64,000 nucleotides of DNA from a virus, in the IMG/VR virus record IMGVR_UViG_3300026292_000003, positions 62,001 through 126,000 of that record. One strand, given 5' to 3'. Under the pieces are notes generated by a model. It worked only from the letters and a program-made list of their open reading frames with translations, did not search any database and was not told the DNA's origin. Position 1 is the first letter of the stretch, and each line of letters begins with the position of its first letter. Made by a program: the position numbers and the translations under genes. This document shows, one piece after another, positions 49,526 through 57,734 of this stretch.

Positions 49526-50977
49526 ATGAAATGTAAGATAACTCTGAAAGATGAAGTGAATTGCAAAGTAGAAGGCTTAGATATAGACACACGTAGAAAG
49601 TGTGAAAAAGAATTAAAGTTTTTTCTTCCTTATGCATATCACGTACCAGCATTTAAGCTAGGTAGATGGGATGGATGTACGTCTTATTTCACTATAGGTG
49701 GAATTACGTATACTAACCTATTAGATAAAGTATTGCCTATTATTATGGGCCAGGGTTATGAGATAGATCTAAATGATTTACGTTTTAAATATGACTTTCA
49801 ATTTGATCCTGTAGACGAAACTTCATATCAACATAAAGTATGGCCAAAAGGTCACGTTGTAGAAGGCGAACCCGTAACCTTAAGAGATTATCAAGTAGAA
49901 ATTATTAACAAATATCTAGCAACACCACATTGTTTACAAGAAATTGCAACAGGTGCAGGTAAAACTCTTATAACTGCGGCATTAAGCAACAAAGTAGAAA
50001 AGTATGGAAGGAGCATTGTTATTGTACCTAATAAAGATTTAGTTACACAGACATATGCTGATTATGCAAACCTCGGACTAGACGTTGGCGTATATTACGG
50101 CGACAAGAAAGAATTAGGACACACCCACACTATTTGTACTTGGCAGAGTTTAAACAGTATAAGAAAACGATTTAAAGAAGGTGAAAGTGATTTAAGTTTA
50201 GTAGATTTTGCAGATGGTGTAGTTTGTGTAATAGTTGACGAAGTACACCAAGCAAAGGCAGAAGTATTAAAAGAATTATTAACAAAAGATTTTTCAAACA
50301 TTCCATTAAGATGGGGACTAACAGGTACTATACCAAAAGCTGATCATGAGAAGGTTAGTTTACAGGCTTGTTTAGGAGAAGTAACACACAAACTGGCGGC
50401 TAGTGAATTACAAGAAAAAGATGTTCTTAGTCAATGCCACGTTAACGTTGTGCAATTAAAAGAGGTAGCAGAGTATAATAACTATCAGAGTGAATTAACT
50501 TATTTAACTACTAATGCTTCACGTATGAAGTATATAAGTGGGTTAATTAAAAAAGTATCAGCATCTGGTAATACTCTTGTGCTAGTAGATAGAATTAAAG
50601 CTGGGCAATTAATATGCGACAATATAGCTGAAGCTAACTTTGTTAGTGGAGAGATGAAAACTACTACACGTAAAGATCATTATGATGACATTAATGAAGG
50701 AACTAATCAAATTGTTGTAGCAACATATGGTGTTGCGGCAGTAGGTATTAATATTCCACGTATATTTAATCTTGTTTTAATAGAACCAGGAAAGAGCTTT
50801 GTTAGAGTTATACAAAGTATTGGACGTGGTATTAGAAAAGCAGAAGATAAAGATAATGTGCAGATATGGGATATTACAAGTTCAGCTAAATTTAGTAAAA
50901 GACATCTTACAGAACGTAAGAAATTTTACAAAGAAGCAAATTATCCATTTACTATTGAAAAAGTAAATTGGCTTTAA
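49526..50977 (+). CDS. uvsW: UvsW-type DNA helicase
   Basis: A 483-residue superfamily 2 helicase. N-terminal domain ends with the Q-like block LRDYQVEIINKYLA; Walker A IATGAGKTLI near 142; DEVH box in VCVIVDEVHQAK near 238; motif III GLTGTIPK near 268; motif VI QSIGRGIRKAED near 430. UvsW remodels branched DNA, unwinds R-loops and switches T4 from origin to recombination-dependent replication. No Shine-Dalgarno; the promoter geometry predicts a leaderless mRNA. Confidence 0.9.
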   Translation: MKCKITLKDEVNCKVEGLDIDTRRKCEKELKFFLPYAYHVPAFKLGRWDGCTSYFTIGGITYTNLLDKVLPIIMGQGYEIDLNDLRFKYDFQFDPVDETSYQHKVWPKGHVVEGEPVTLRDYQVEIINKYLATPHCLQEIATGAGKTLITAALSNKVEKYGRSIVIVPNKDLVTQTYADYANLGLDVGVYYGDKKELGHTHTICTWQSLNSIRKRFKEGESDLSLVDFADGVVCVIVDEVHQAKAEVLKELLTKDFSNIPLRWGLTGTIPKADHEKVSLQACLGEVTHKLAASELQEKDVLSQCHVNVVQLKEVAEYNNYQSELTYLTTNASRMKYISGLIKKVSASGNTLVLVDRIKAGQLICDNIAEANFVSGEMKTTTRKDHYDDINEGTNQIVVATYGVAAVGINIPRIFNLVLIEPGKSFVRVIQSIGRGIRKAEDKDNVQIWDITSSAKFSKRHLTERKKFYKEANYPFTIEKVNWL

Positions 50978-50986
50978 GGAATAAAA

Positions 50987-51487
50987 ATGAAAATATTAAC
51001 AGTAGACAACAAGACGTATGAACTAGATGACATACCAGATACAATAGAAGACTTAAGATACAGTATTTTAGATTATAGTAATCCTAGTCATATAGATTAT
51101 TATTTTATACCACTAGTATTTTTAGAAAGTTTTTATGCACCTGCCGCAGTATTAAAAATTGGTGAACATAGTATTACAATGCCACTTGATTGGAGTGTAG
51201 TAATTTGTGACCCGGCTGTAGGAGATCCAGAAGTAGTAAGTTTAATGAGTTTAAATGATAGAGGATTTAGTGTATTTGCATTTAATCCTATTACAGGATA
51301 TACACCAAAGTTTATGGATATTCAAATTACCAACATTTATACTGATGTAAAATGGTATGCACCTAAATTAAAATTTGGACATTTATTAAATGTTCCATTA
51401 AACGATAAAGATAATGCACCTTGTGTATTGTTTGTTAAAGAAGCTAACAAACTTCCTGAGGTACTTGACATAAGTGAACTTTGGTAG
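50987..51487 (+). CDS. Conserved hypothetical protein
   Basis: A 166-residue, beta-rich acidic protein (HSITMPLDWSVVICDPAVGDPEVVSLMSLNDRGFSVFAFNPITGYTPKFMDIQI; KFGHLLNVPLNDKDNAPCVLFVKEANKLPEVLDISELW). No known motif. It follows uvsW by 9 nt with an AAGGAA site and is in a dense replication operon. Confidence 0.65.
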   Translation: MKILTVDNKTYELDDIPDTIEDLRYSILDYSNPSHIDYYFIPLVFLESFYAPAAVLKIGEHSITMPLDWSVVICDPAVGDPEVVSLMSLNDRGFSVFAFNPITGYTPKFMDIQITNIYTDVKWYAPKLKFGHLLNVPLNDKDNAPCVLFVKEANKLPEVLDISELW

Positions 51488-51493
51488 TATTAT
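51465..51493 (+). promoter_or_regulatory. Possible internal sigma70-type promoter
   Basis: TTGACA at 51465-51470, 17-nt spacer, TATTAT at 51488-51493. The -10 includes the ATG at 51492, so it would serve the genes from 51676 on rather than the one it overlaps. Confidence 0.4.
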
Positions 51494-51683
51494 GAAGAAA
51501 CAAGAAGAAGATCCATTTAAACCAAAAGATACTTGCAGTATATGTAGTAGTGAATATGACGAAGATGCAGGTGGAGTACAAGGCTACTTTGGTATATTAC
51601 CAGTTACATTTTGTGAATGGTGTTACAGTAGTATATACGATATGGTATCACAAGATATAAAGGCTAATGATATAGATGAGTAA
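51492..51683 (+). CDS. Small zinc-ribbon-like protein
   Basis: A 63-residue protein starting MKKQEEDPFKPKDTC. Two CxxC pairs, CSIC near residue 15 and CEWC near 43, are placed to bind one zinc ion. Start at ATG 51492 avoids overlap with the previous gene; an upstream ATG at 51474 would overlap by 14 nt. Function unknown. The stop overlaps the next start by 8 nt. Confidence 0.6.
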   Translation: MKKQEEDPFKPKDTCSICSSEYDEDAGGVQGYFGILPVTFCEWCYSSIYDMVSQDIKANDIDE

Positions 51684-52131
51684 GTTAGATATTAAAAGCG
51701 AAATGAGAGCTATTGATACTAAAGATAGGAAATGGTATAATAGTCTTACTGATGAAGAAAAAAGTAAATTAAGTCTTTGGCCATTAATGAGATATACAAG
51801 TAGTGCAGGTGATAGAAACTTTACAGAGCATTATTTAGAATGGACTAACGAAGTAGTTAATGTTCATTTTAACAAGTTAAGAAATCATCCAGAGCTACAG
51901 TTTAAGCTATTACAATTAGTAGGGCTTGGAAAGCCTACATATCACCCTTGGATAGCACCAGGTAAACGAGGCAAGAAAAACAAAGTACAAGAATGGGTAG
52001 TTAAAAACTACAGTCATTTAAATGATGACGAAGTTGATATTTTTATAAGCACAAAAACTAAAGAAGATTTTATTGAACTATTTGAGGAATACGGAATGAC
52101 TAAAAAAGAAATAAAAGATTTATTAAAATGA
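51676..52131 (+). CDS. Possible clamp loader small subunit (gp62-like)
   Basis: A 151-residue helical protein. HPELQFKLLQLVGLGKPTYHPWIAPGKRGKKNKVQEWVVKNY resembles the T4 gp62 block that runs through a Gly-rich turn into VPRGKRYGKWAKLV. The replication context agrees. Similarity is short and I could not confirm it; other helical replication accessories are possible. Coupled by 8-nt and 4-nt overlaps to its neighbours. Confidence 0.45.
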   Translation: MSKLDIKSEMRAIDTKDRKWYNSLTDEEKSKLSLWPLMRYTSSAGDRNFTEHYLEWTNEVVNVHFNKLRNHPELQFKLLQLVGLGKPTYHPWIAPGKRGKKNKVQEWVVKNYSHLNDDEVDIFISTKTKEDFIELFEEYGMTKKEIKDLLK

Positions 52132-52454
52132 AGTATAATATAATGGACATTGGCGGAGAAGTTATTAAAGATAATGAAACTTATACATTAAAAGATAACA
52201 AGGCATTAAAAAATTTAGTATTAAGCAGTACACAATTACACCCATATCAAACAACACGTGGGCATAACCATAGTGGGCAAGAAGAAGTATATTACTTTGT
52301 TAAAGGGTCAGGTACTATGTGGCTAGATGAAAAAGAAATGTTTGTAAAAGAAGGTGATGTTGTATTAATAGAAGATGGAGTATTTCATAAAGTTAAATGT
52401 GGACCACATGGTTTATACTTTGTATGTGTCTTTGATGGGAAGAGAAATCATTAA
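52128..52454 (+). CDS. Cupin-domain protein
   Basis: A 108-residue single cupin. Motif 1 is TTRGHNHSGQEEVYYFVKGSG (His-x-His...Glu) and motif 2 is DVVLIEDGVFHKVKCG (His). The metal site is complete. Small cupins of this type include sugar isomerases and dioxygenases; no substrate can be named. ATGA overlap with the upstream gene. Confidence 0.78.
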   Translation: MKYNIMDIGGEVIKDNETYTLKDNKALKNLVLSSTQLHPYQTTRGHNHSGQEEVYYFVKGSGTMWLDEKEMFVKEGDVVLIEDGVFHKVKCGPHGLYFVCVFDGKRNH

Positions 52455-53125
52455 TGTTTAAGTGTAACTATTGTAAAAAGTCATTTGCAAAAGAAAGTAC
52501 ACTAGCAGTACATATGTGTGAGCAAAAACGTAGGTTCTTGCAAAAAGATGAGAAGCACGTGCAATTAGGATTTAGAGCTTATCAATTATTTTATAGGATA
52601 GGTACTAATTCTAAAAATGAAAAGACATATGATGAATTTGCAACAAGTCCTTATTATATTGCGTTTGTAAAATTTGGATATTATTGTAGAGATATTGGAG
52701 TAGATGATGTACCAGCATTTACAGAATGGTTAGTTAGAAATCAAGTGAGACTAGATCATTGGAGTAGAGATGCACAATTTAAAAAGTGGATGAAAGAACG
52801 TTTAAAAACTGAAAGTGTTGACAGAGGTGTAGAACGTACTATATTATTTTTACAAGAATGGGCAAAAGAAAACAGTACAACATACAACAAATACTTTACT
52901 GAAGTATCTACAAATTTAGCAGTATTTCATATTTGTAGTGGAAAAATATCTCCTTGGGTATTATTTCATAGCAATGAAGCACAAACTATGATAGATAATT
53001 TTAATACAGAACAGTTAAAAATGGTTAATGAATTTTTAGAAATAGATTACTGGCAAAGAGCCATGAGTGTAAACCCACAAGATAGTAGATGGGTTACAGA
53101 AATATTACAAAAGGCAGAACTTTGA
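52454..53125 (+). CDS. C2H2 zinc-finger protein, unknown
   Basis: A 223-residue protein. The N-terminal FKCNYCKKSFAKESTLAVHMCEQKRRF is a C2H2/C2HC-type finger, unusual in phage. The remaining 190 residues are helical and aromatic (AYQLFYRIGTNSKNEKTYDEFATSPYYIAFVKFGYYCRDIG; FLEIDYWQRAMSVNP). Probably a DNA- or RNA-binding protein of the replication operon. I recall homologues in marine myophages, without function. Confidence 0.65.
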   Translation: MFKCNYCKKSFAKESTLAVHMCEQKRRFLQKDEKHVQLGFRAYQLFYRIGTNSKNEKTYDEFATSPYYIAFVKFGYYCRDIGVDDVPAFTEWLVRNQVRLDHWSRDAQFKKWMKERLKTESVDRGVERTILFLQEWAKENSTTYNKYFTEVSTNLAVFHICSGKISPWVLFHSNEAQTMIDNFNTEQLKMVNEFLEIDYWQRAMSVNPQDSRWVTEILQKAEL

Positions 53126-53214
53126 TAACAGCCATACTTTTTACGTTATGTTGTTTTATAATTCCTGTTTTATTGTTATATAAAATGAATAAAGAGGACC
53201 CAAATGATCGTTAA
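53122..53214 (+). CDS. Possible 30-residue single-pass membrane peptide
   Basis: A TTG-start frame overlapping the upstream stop (TTGA at 53122-53125) and the next gene by 11 nt. It codes ITAILFTLCCFIIPVLLLY, a clean membrane helix, then the charged KMNKEDPNDR. AAAAGG lies about 8 nt upstream. Exact tiling between two coupled genes suggests it is real, but TTG start and size leave doubt. Confidence 0.38.
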   Translation: MITAILFTLCCFIIPVLLLYKMNKEDPNDR

Positions 53215-53788
53215 TACAGATATTGATATTGATGTAGCAGATAGAGATAAACTTTTAAAATTAATTAAAGGTACTACTGCTATGATATTAAGAGATAATA
53301 AGCAAACAAAACATAATACAGGTGTGTACTTTCACGAGATGCCTAGCAATCCATTTACAGGATTATCTAGTGTAGACTACAAAGAAGCAGAAGATATGGG
53401 CTACTTTAAAATTGATGTATTAAACGTGGGTTTATATAAAGATATAAAATCAAAAGAACATTTACATGAGTTATTAGCAATGGAACCAATGTGGGAATTG
53501 TTAGAACATAAAGAGGTAGTAGAAAAATGTTTTCATATACACAAACACTTTGATATAGTCAAAACTTTAAAACCAAAAAGTGTAGAACAGTTAGCGGCAG
53601 TATTAGCAATAATAAGACCTGCAAAACGTCATTTGTTAAAGCAAAATTGGAATGAGATAAATGCGAATGTGTGGAAGAGGCCAAAGGGTGATGAATACTT
53701 TTTTAAAAAAGCTCATGCTCATGCATATGCATTAGCTATTGTTCTGCAATTAAATATGATGGCTACGGGCCTTTCTTTACAAGATTAA
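53204..53788 (+). CDS. Miniature DnaE-like protein (C-family polymerase core)
   Basis: A 194-residue protein that resembles short pieces of bacterial DNA polymerase III alpha in the right order. NTDIDIDVADRDKLL matches the PDFDIDF palm motif with two catalytic Asp; EAEDMGYFKIDVLNVGLYKDI matches the AGLxKFDFLGLRTL motif with the third Asp (residue about 71); LKPKSVEQLAAVLAIIRPAK matches the LxPxxFEDLIALxALxRPGP segment; KAHAHAYALAIVLQLNMM matches the KSHAxAYxxxxYQTxxLK segment. PHP, thumb and clamp-binding parts are absent, so activity is unknown. It sits in the replication operon. Confidence 0.6.
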   Translation: MIVNTDIDIDVADRDKLLKLIKGTTAMILRDNKQTKHNTGVYFHEMPSNPFTGLSSVDYKEAEDMGYFKIDVLNVGLYKDIKSKEHLHELLAMEPMWELLEHKEVVEKCFHIHKHFDIVKTLKPKSVEQLAAVLAIIRPAKRHLLKQNWNEINANVWKRPKGDEYFFKKAHAHAYALAIVLQLNMMATGLSLQD

Positions 53789-54134
53789 TACTTCTACGTT
53801 TAATTCTTTTTGTAATACTATTACTTAATCTAACTTCTGGCCCTGCTATTACTTCCATTTGTTTTACATTAAAACTTTGAACACAATGACCAAAGTTCCA
53901 TCTATTAAGTAATGCTATGTTTATTGGAAGTTTCCGGTTAGTTTCCCACCACCATTCTTCGCCCAATTCTAAAAATTTCATTTTTTCATTCTCATCCCAT
54001 AAGCGATCGTAGATGTACATACTAGCTACGTGGCTATCGATGTTCTGCATAATACCCAAATACTCGTTGCCTGCGTATTCAATAACGGTTAGAAATGGAT
54101 ATTGCTCTAAGAGTTTCTGGTGTTTGGTTTGCAT
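53763..54134 (-). CDS. Conserved hypothetical protein, minus strand
   Basis: A 123-residue protein (TVIEYAGNEYLGIMQNIDSHVASMYIYDRL; FLELGEEWWWETNRKLPINIALLNRWNFGHCVQSFNVKQMEVIAGPEVRLSN). Not a mirror of any plus-strand gene; it overlaps the DnaE-like gene only 26 nt tail to tail. CTAAATA lies about 15 nt before its start on the minus strand, a possible late element. I recall similar proteins in marine T4-like phages, function unknown. Confidence 0.65.
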   Translation of the reverse strand: MQTKHQKLLEQYPFLTVIEYAGNEYLGIMQNIDSHVASMYIYDRLWDENEKMKFLELGEEWWWETNRKLPINIALLNRWNFGHCVQSFNVKQMEVIAGPEVRLSNSITKRIKRRSINLVKKGP

Positions 54135-54171
54135 TCTATAGGTATTTAGCCTTTTGAAATCTCCACTTTGG

Positions 54172-54178
54172 ATAAATA
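54172..54178 (+). promoter_or_regulatory. Late promoter
   Basis: GGATAAATACTA, 17 nt before ATG 54196, with AGGAG between; divergent to the minus-strand gene ending its leader here. Confidence 0.62.
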
Positions 54179-54195
54179 CTACATAGGAGTAATAT

Positions 54196-55029
54196 ATGTC
54201 AAATTATGGAACTACATATCAAGTTAATCAACAAGGCGATCTTTATACATTAGAAGATCACGGAACACCAGCAGGACAAGCAAAATACGCAGGTGCAAAA
54301 GGTACCGCAGTTAATAGTCCTATGAACTATAGGTTCTTAAAACTGTTTCGTGGGTTTGATAATGAGTTTTTCTTCTTTGTAAAGAATCAAGATAGAAAAC
54401 CAATAATGTTACAAGGTACTACAGTATATTGTTCTTTTATTGATAGAGATGATAGAGCAACCACAGTAAGTAAAAAAGCAATAATTACAGATTATGTACA
54501 AGGTGGGATTAAAGTAGTAGTAACAGTTGGTGAAAGTGGAAGATTTAGACAAGGTCATTATGATTTAGTGTTTAGTTATACTACTGACACAGGTTTAACA
54601 GTTCCATTATATTGTGATCTAAATATGAGACCTAACTTTACTGTTGATGTAAGTGAAGAAGGTGACGCATTACCACTTACTACACAAATTGATAGTAACT
54701 TCCAACAACAAACAACCAATAATACAACATATTATTATAGTAGCCAATTAAAAGCAACAGGATACTATGACAAACCAAATGGGTTAGTAACAATAGGAGT
54801 ATATGGTACAGGTTACACTGGTAACTTTTATATTCAAGGCGCATTAAGTGATAACCCTACAGAAGGAGATTGGTTTGATATTACTCTTGGTACTCATACA
54901 GTAACATATTTTCCATACCAAAACCTTACCGGTATAGATCCTTGGACTTTTAGAACAAACGTTAAATATCTAAGAGCAAAATTCACACAACCTGCAGGAA
55001 CACTTGACAAAGTCGTAATTAGAGTGTAA
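54196..55029 (+). CDS. Virion structural protein, possibly baseplate
   Basis: A 277-residue beta-rich protein. Residues 45-130 (FRGFDNEFFFFVKNQDRKPIMLQGTTVYCSFIDRDD; FRQGHYDLVFSYTTDTG) resemble the N-terminal domain of upper-baseplate/receptor-binding adaptors, where a strand 'DRKPxxLxG' is typical. The C-terminal 90 residues form a jelly-roll-like domain. Late promoter. It interrupts the replication genes; its 3' end contains the primase promoter. Confidence 0.55.
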   Translation: MSNYGTTYQVNQQGDLYTLEDHGTPAGQAKYAGAKGTAVNSPMNYRFLKLFRGFDNEFFFFVKNQDRKPIMLQGTTVYCSFIDRDDRATTVSKKAIITDYVQGGIKVVVTVGESGRFRQGHYDLVFSYTTDTGLTVPLYCDLNMRPNFTVDVSEEGDALPLTTQIDSNFQQQTTNNTTYYYSSQLKATGYYDKPNGLVTIGVYGTGYTGNFYIQGALSDNPTEGDWFDITLGTHTVTYFPYQNLTGIDPWTFRTNVKYLRAKFTQPAGTLDKVVIRV

Positions 55030-55032
55030 TAT
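55004..55032 (+). promoter_or_regulatory. Sigma70-type promoter, leaderless primase
   Basis: TTGACA at 55004-55009, 17-nt spacer, TAATAT at 55027-55032, then 6 nt and ATG 55039. Embedded in the end of the upstream structural gene. Confidence 0.78.
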
Positions 55033-55038
55033 ACACGT

Positions 55039-56049
55039 ATGACTCTGATGAATGACTACGTACGAACTCTGATACCTACTAACTGGCGAAGTAATCCAAA
55101 TGGGTGGGTTTCTGGTAATTGCCCTATGTGTGTACGAAACGGTGAAAGTAGACCAGATACAAAAGGAAGAGGCGGGTTTTATTTTGAAGAAGATCATTTT
55201 CAATATAATTGTTTTAATTGTAGTTACAAAACAGGTTGGACAATAAACAACAGAATAACAAACAAGCTAAAAAAATTGTTAATAGTATTAGGTGCTGATG
55301 AGAATGACATACACCGTATACAGTTAGAATTATTAAGAGAACAAGACGTTGCTACATTATTAATTAAAAAAGAAAAGCCAAAGAAGTTAAATATTGGTTG
55401 GGATAAAAAAGCATTACCAGAAGGTGCAAAGCCTTTTATGGAATTTAAAGATCCTGATCAAAATTGGATTGATGCAGTAGCATATTTAACTGGCAGAGGC
55501 TTTGATGTAACAGATGCTAGACTTATGTATAGTCCTAGTAAGCAGTTTGGTAGAATGAATAGAAGATTTATTATACCATTTACATATAAAAATGAAATAG
55601 TAGGTTATACTGCTAGATGGATTGGAACTCCACCTAAAGAAGTAGCAAAATATTATAATCAACAACCTAAAGCAGATTTTGTTTATGGACTTGATAGGCA
55701 AACAAATAATAGAGAAATGGTTATAGTTACAGAAGGTCAACTTGATGCTATAGTAACAGATGGTTGTGCTACAGGTAGAAATAATATAAATGATGAACAA
55801 GCAGAAATATTGAAAAGTTTAGAAAAAGAAATTATAGTTTTACCAGATCAAGACGAAGCTGGTAAAATGATGTGTAAGTCTGCTATAAGACATGGTTTCA
55901 GTGTATCCTTTCCAGAGTGGAAAGATTGTAAAGATGCAAGTGATGCCTTGACAAAATACGGAAGATTGTATACAATAAGAAGTATTATAAATAGTAGAGA
56001 AAAAAATCCAACAAAAATTGAACTATTAATGAGGAAGGTTTGCAAATGA
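55039..56049 (+). CDS. 61: DNA primase gp61
   Basis: A 336-residue primase. An N-terminal zinc ribbon (CPMC near residue 28, CFNC near 59) recognises template; the central RxxIPF block (RRFIIPFTYKNEIVGYTARW) and TOPRIM domain with EGQLDAIV (catalytic Glu near 232) and VLPDQDEAGKMM (Asp-x-Asp near 269) follow. It makes RNA primers with helicase gp41, encoded next with a 4-nt overlap. No Shine-Dalgarno; leaderless start predicted from the promoter at 55004. Confidence 0.9.
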   Translation: MTLMNDYVRTLIPTNWRSNPNGWVSGNCPMCVRNGESRPDTKGRGGFYFEEDHFQYNCFNCSYKTGWTINNRITNKLKKLLIVLGADENDIHRIQLELLREQDVATLLIKKEKPKKLNIGWDKKALPEGAKPFMEFKDPDQNWIDAVAYLTGRGFDVTDARLMYSPSKQFGRMNRRFIIPFTYKNEIVGYTARWIGTPPKEVAKYYNQQPKADFVYGLDRQTNNREMVIVTEGQLDAIVTDGCATGRNNINDEQAEILKSLEKEIIVLPDQDEAGKMMCKSAIRHGFSVSFPEWKDCKDASDALTKYGRLYTIRSIINSREKNPTKIELLMRKVCK

Positions 56050-57446
56050 ACGAAGGTAAAGAATATTCAGTAGATTTACAAAGATTATTTGTAGAATTTC
56101 TGTCTCAAGATCAAGATTTATTTGTTAGGGTAAATGCAATATTAGATCCACAGTTCTTTGACAGAGAGCTACGTAAAACTGTTGAATTTGTACAAAGTCA
56201 TGCAACACAATATCAAGCATTGCCTACACTAGATCAAATTAAAGCAAACACAAATTTAGAATTACAGCCATTAAAAGATGTAGATGATAGACATAAGAAG
56301 TGGTTTATAGATGAGTTTGAAATATTTTGTAGACACAAAGCATTGGAAAGTGCAATATTAAAAAGTGCTGATCTTTTAGAAAAGGGCGAGTATGGTCCTG
56401 TAGAGAGAATGGTGAAAGAAGCAGTACAATTAGGACTTGCAAAACATATGGGTACAGATTATTGGAAGAGTCCAGCAGAACGTATTGAACGTATAAGAAA
56501 TCAACGTGGTGGTATTAGTACAGGTTGGGCTGAAGTAGATAAAAAACTATATGGTGGATTTAATAGAGGTGAGTTAAACATATTTGCCGCACCTTCAGGT
56601 GGTGGTAAAAGTTTATTCTTACAGAATTTAGCATTAAATTGGGCTTTAGCAGGACAGAATGTAATATACATAAGTTTAGAATTAAGTGAAGAATTATGTA
56701 GTATGCGATTAGATAGTATGCTAACAGGAATGAATACTAGGGAAGTATTTAAAAATGCAGATGATGTAGATTTAAAAGTACGTATGCAAGGTAAAGATGC
56801 AGGTAAGTTACAAATTGTACAATTACCTAATGGTATTACAGTTAATACTATTACAAGTTTTATTAAAGAATATGAAGTAAAAAATAATATAAAAATTGAC
56901 GGAGTATGTGTTGACTATTTAGATTTAATGATGCCAGCACAGAGCAAGGTAAGTCCAAGTGATTTGTTTATTAAAGATAAATTTGTATCAGAAGAATTAC
57001 GTAATTTTGCAGTAGAAAACGATATATTACTAGCGACAGCTTCACAGTTAAATAGAAGTGCAGTAGAAGAAGTAGAATTTGATCACTCTCATATTGCAGG
57101 TGGTTTAAGTAAGATTCAGACAGCAGATAACGTTATTGGTATCTTTAGTAGCCAAGCAATGCGTGAAAGAGGCAGATATCAAATACAGTTTATGAAGACT
57201 AGAAGTAGTAGTGGAGTAGGGCAAAAAGTAGATCTAGCATTTGATATATCAGGGCTTCGTATTAGCGATTTATCAGAAGATGAGCAAGGATCTACAGTGA
57301 ATCAGCCTAGTGCTATGTTTGAAAAGATTAAAGCACAGAACAAAACAACCCATCAAGAGAAGAGCATAGCTGAAAATAGTGTAGTAGAGAACACTTTATC
57401 AGGGCACGACAAGCTTCGCAGTATGCTGAAAAGAAGTAATAATTAG
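56046..57446 (+). CDS. 41: Replicative helicase gp41 (DnaB family)
   Basis: A 466-residue hexameric helicase. Start at the ATGA overlap (56046) with the primase. The N-terminal helical domain (to about 150) is followed by RecA-like core: Walker A AAPSGGGKSLF near 183, Walker B IDGVCVDYLDLM near 296, ATASQLNR sensor near 335 and Arg finger region MKTRSSSGVG near 382. The adjacent primase indicates a gp41-gp61 primosome. Confidence 0.92.
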   Translation: MNEGKEYSVDLQRLFVEFLSQDQDLFVRVNAILDPQFFDRELRKTVEFVQSHATQYQALPTLDQIKANTNLELQPLKDVDDRHKKWFIDEFEIFCRHKALESAILKSADLLEKGEYGPVERMVKEAVQLGLAKHMGTDYWKSPAERIERIRNQRGGISTGWAEVDKKLYGGFNRGELNIFAAPSGGGKSLFLQNLALNWALAGQNVIYISLELSEELCSMRLDSMLTGMNTREVFKNADDVDLKVRMQGKDAGKLQIVQLPNGITVNTITSFIKEYEVKNNIKIDGVCVDYLDLMMPAQSKVSPSDLFIKDKFVSEELRNFAVENDILLATASQLNRSAVEEVEFDHSHIAGGLSKIQTADNVIGIFSSQAMRERGRYQIQFMKTRSSSGVGQKVDLAFDISGLRISDLSEDEQGSTVNQPSAMFEKIKAQNKTTHQEKSIAENSVVENTLSGHDKLRSMLKRSNN

Positions 57447-57453
57447 ATAAATA
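57447..57453 (+). promoter_or_regulatory. Late promoter
   Basis: AGATAAATACA immediately after the gp41 stop, 32 nt before ATG 57486; a CTGGAGA site follows. Confidence 0.62.
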
Positions 57454-57485
57454 CAGTTATAGTAAATTATTACTGGAGATATATA

Positions 57486-57734
57486 ATGAAAAAACGCACT
57501 CGTAGCTTGTTAGAGGAAATTAATTCTTTAGCACCCAAAAAGGATAAGAATGCAATTCTAGAGAGTAGAGGTACTAATGCTATTAGTAGTATTATTAATA
57601 TTCTAGAAATGATCGATGCGAATTTTGATTCTGAAACAGCTCAAGATTTAAACAAAAGGATTATGTTAAGTATTAAAAATAGAGATCCTGAACGTTTTAA
57701 TAGAGGTATTAAGAAAATCAGGACATCAAGATGA
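57486..57734 (+). CDS. Small basic helical protein
   Basis: An 82-residue protein, helical and basic (MKKRTRSLLEEINSLAPKK; LNKRIMLSIKNRDPERFNRGIKKIR). Conserved position before the ligase-fold gene, with which it overlaps (ATGA). No function recognised. Confidence 0.65.
   Translation: MKKRTRSLLEEINSLAPKKDKNAILESRGTNAISSIINILEMIDANFDSETAQDLNKRIMLSIKNRDPERFNRGIKKIRTSR

Noticed and set aside
52815-52842. TTGACA followed by TATATT inside the zinc-finger gene as a promoter
   Set aside because: Spacer is 16 nt, it lies mid-gene and no start codon follows at a useful distance.
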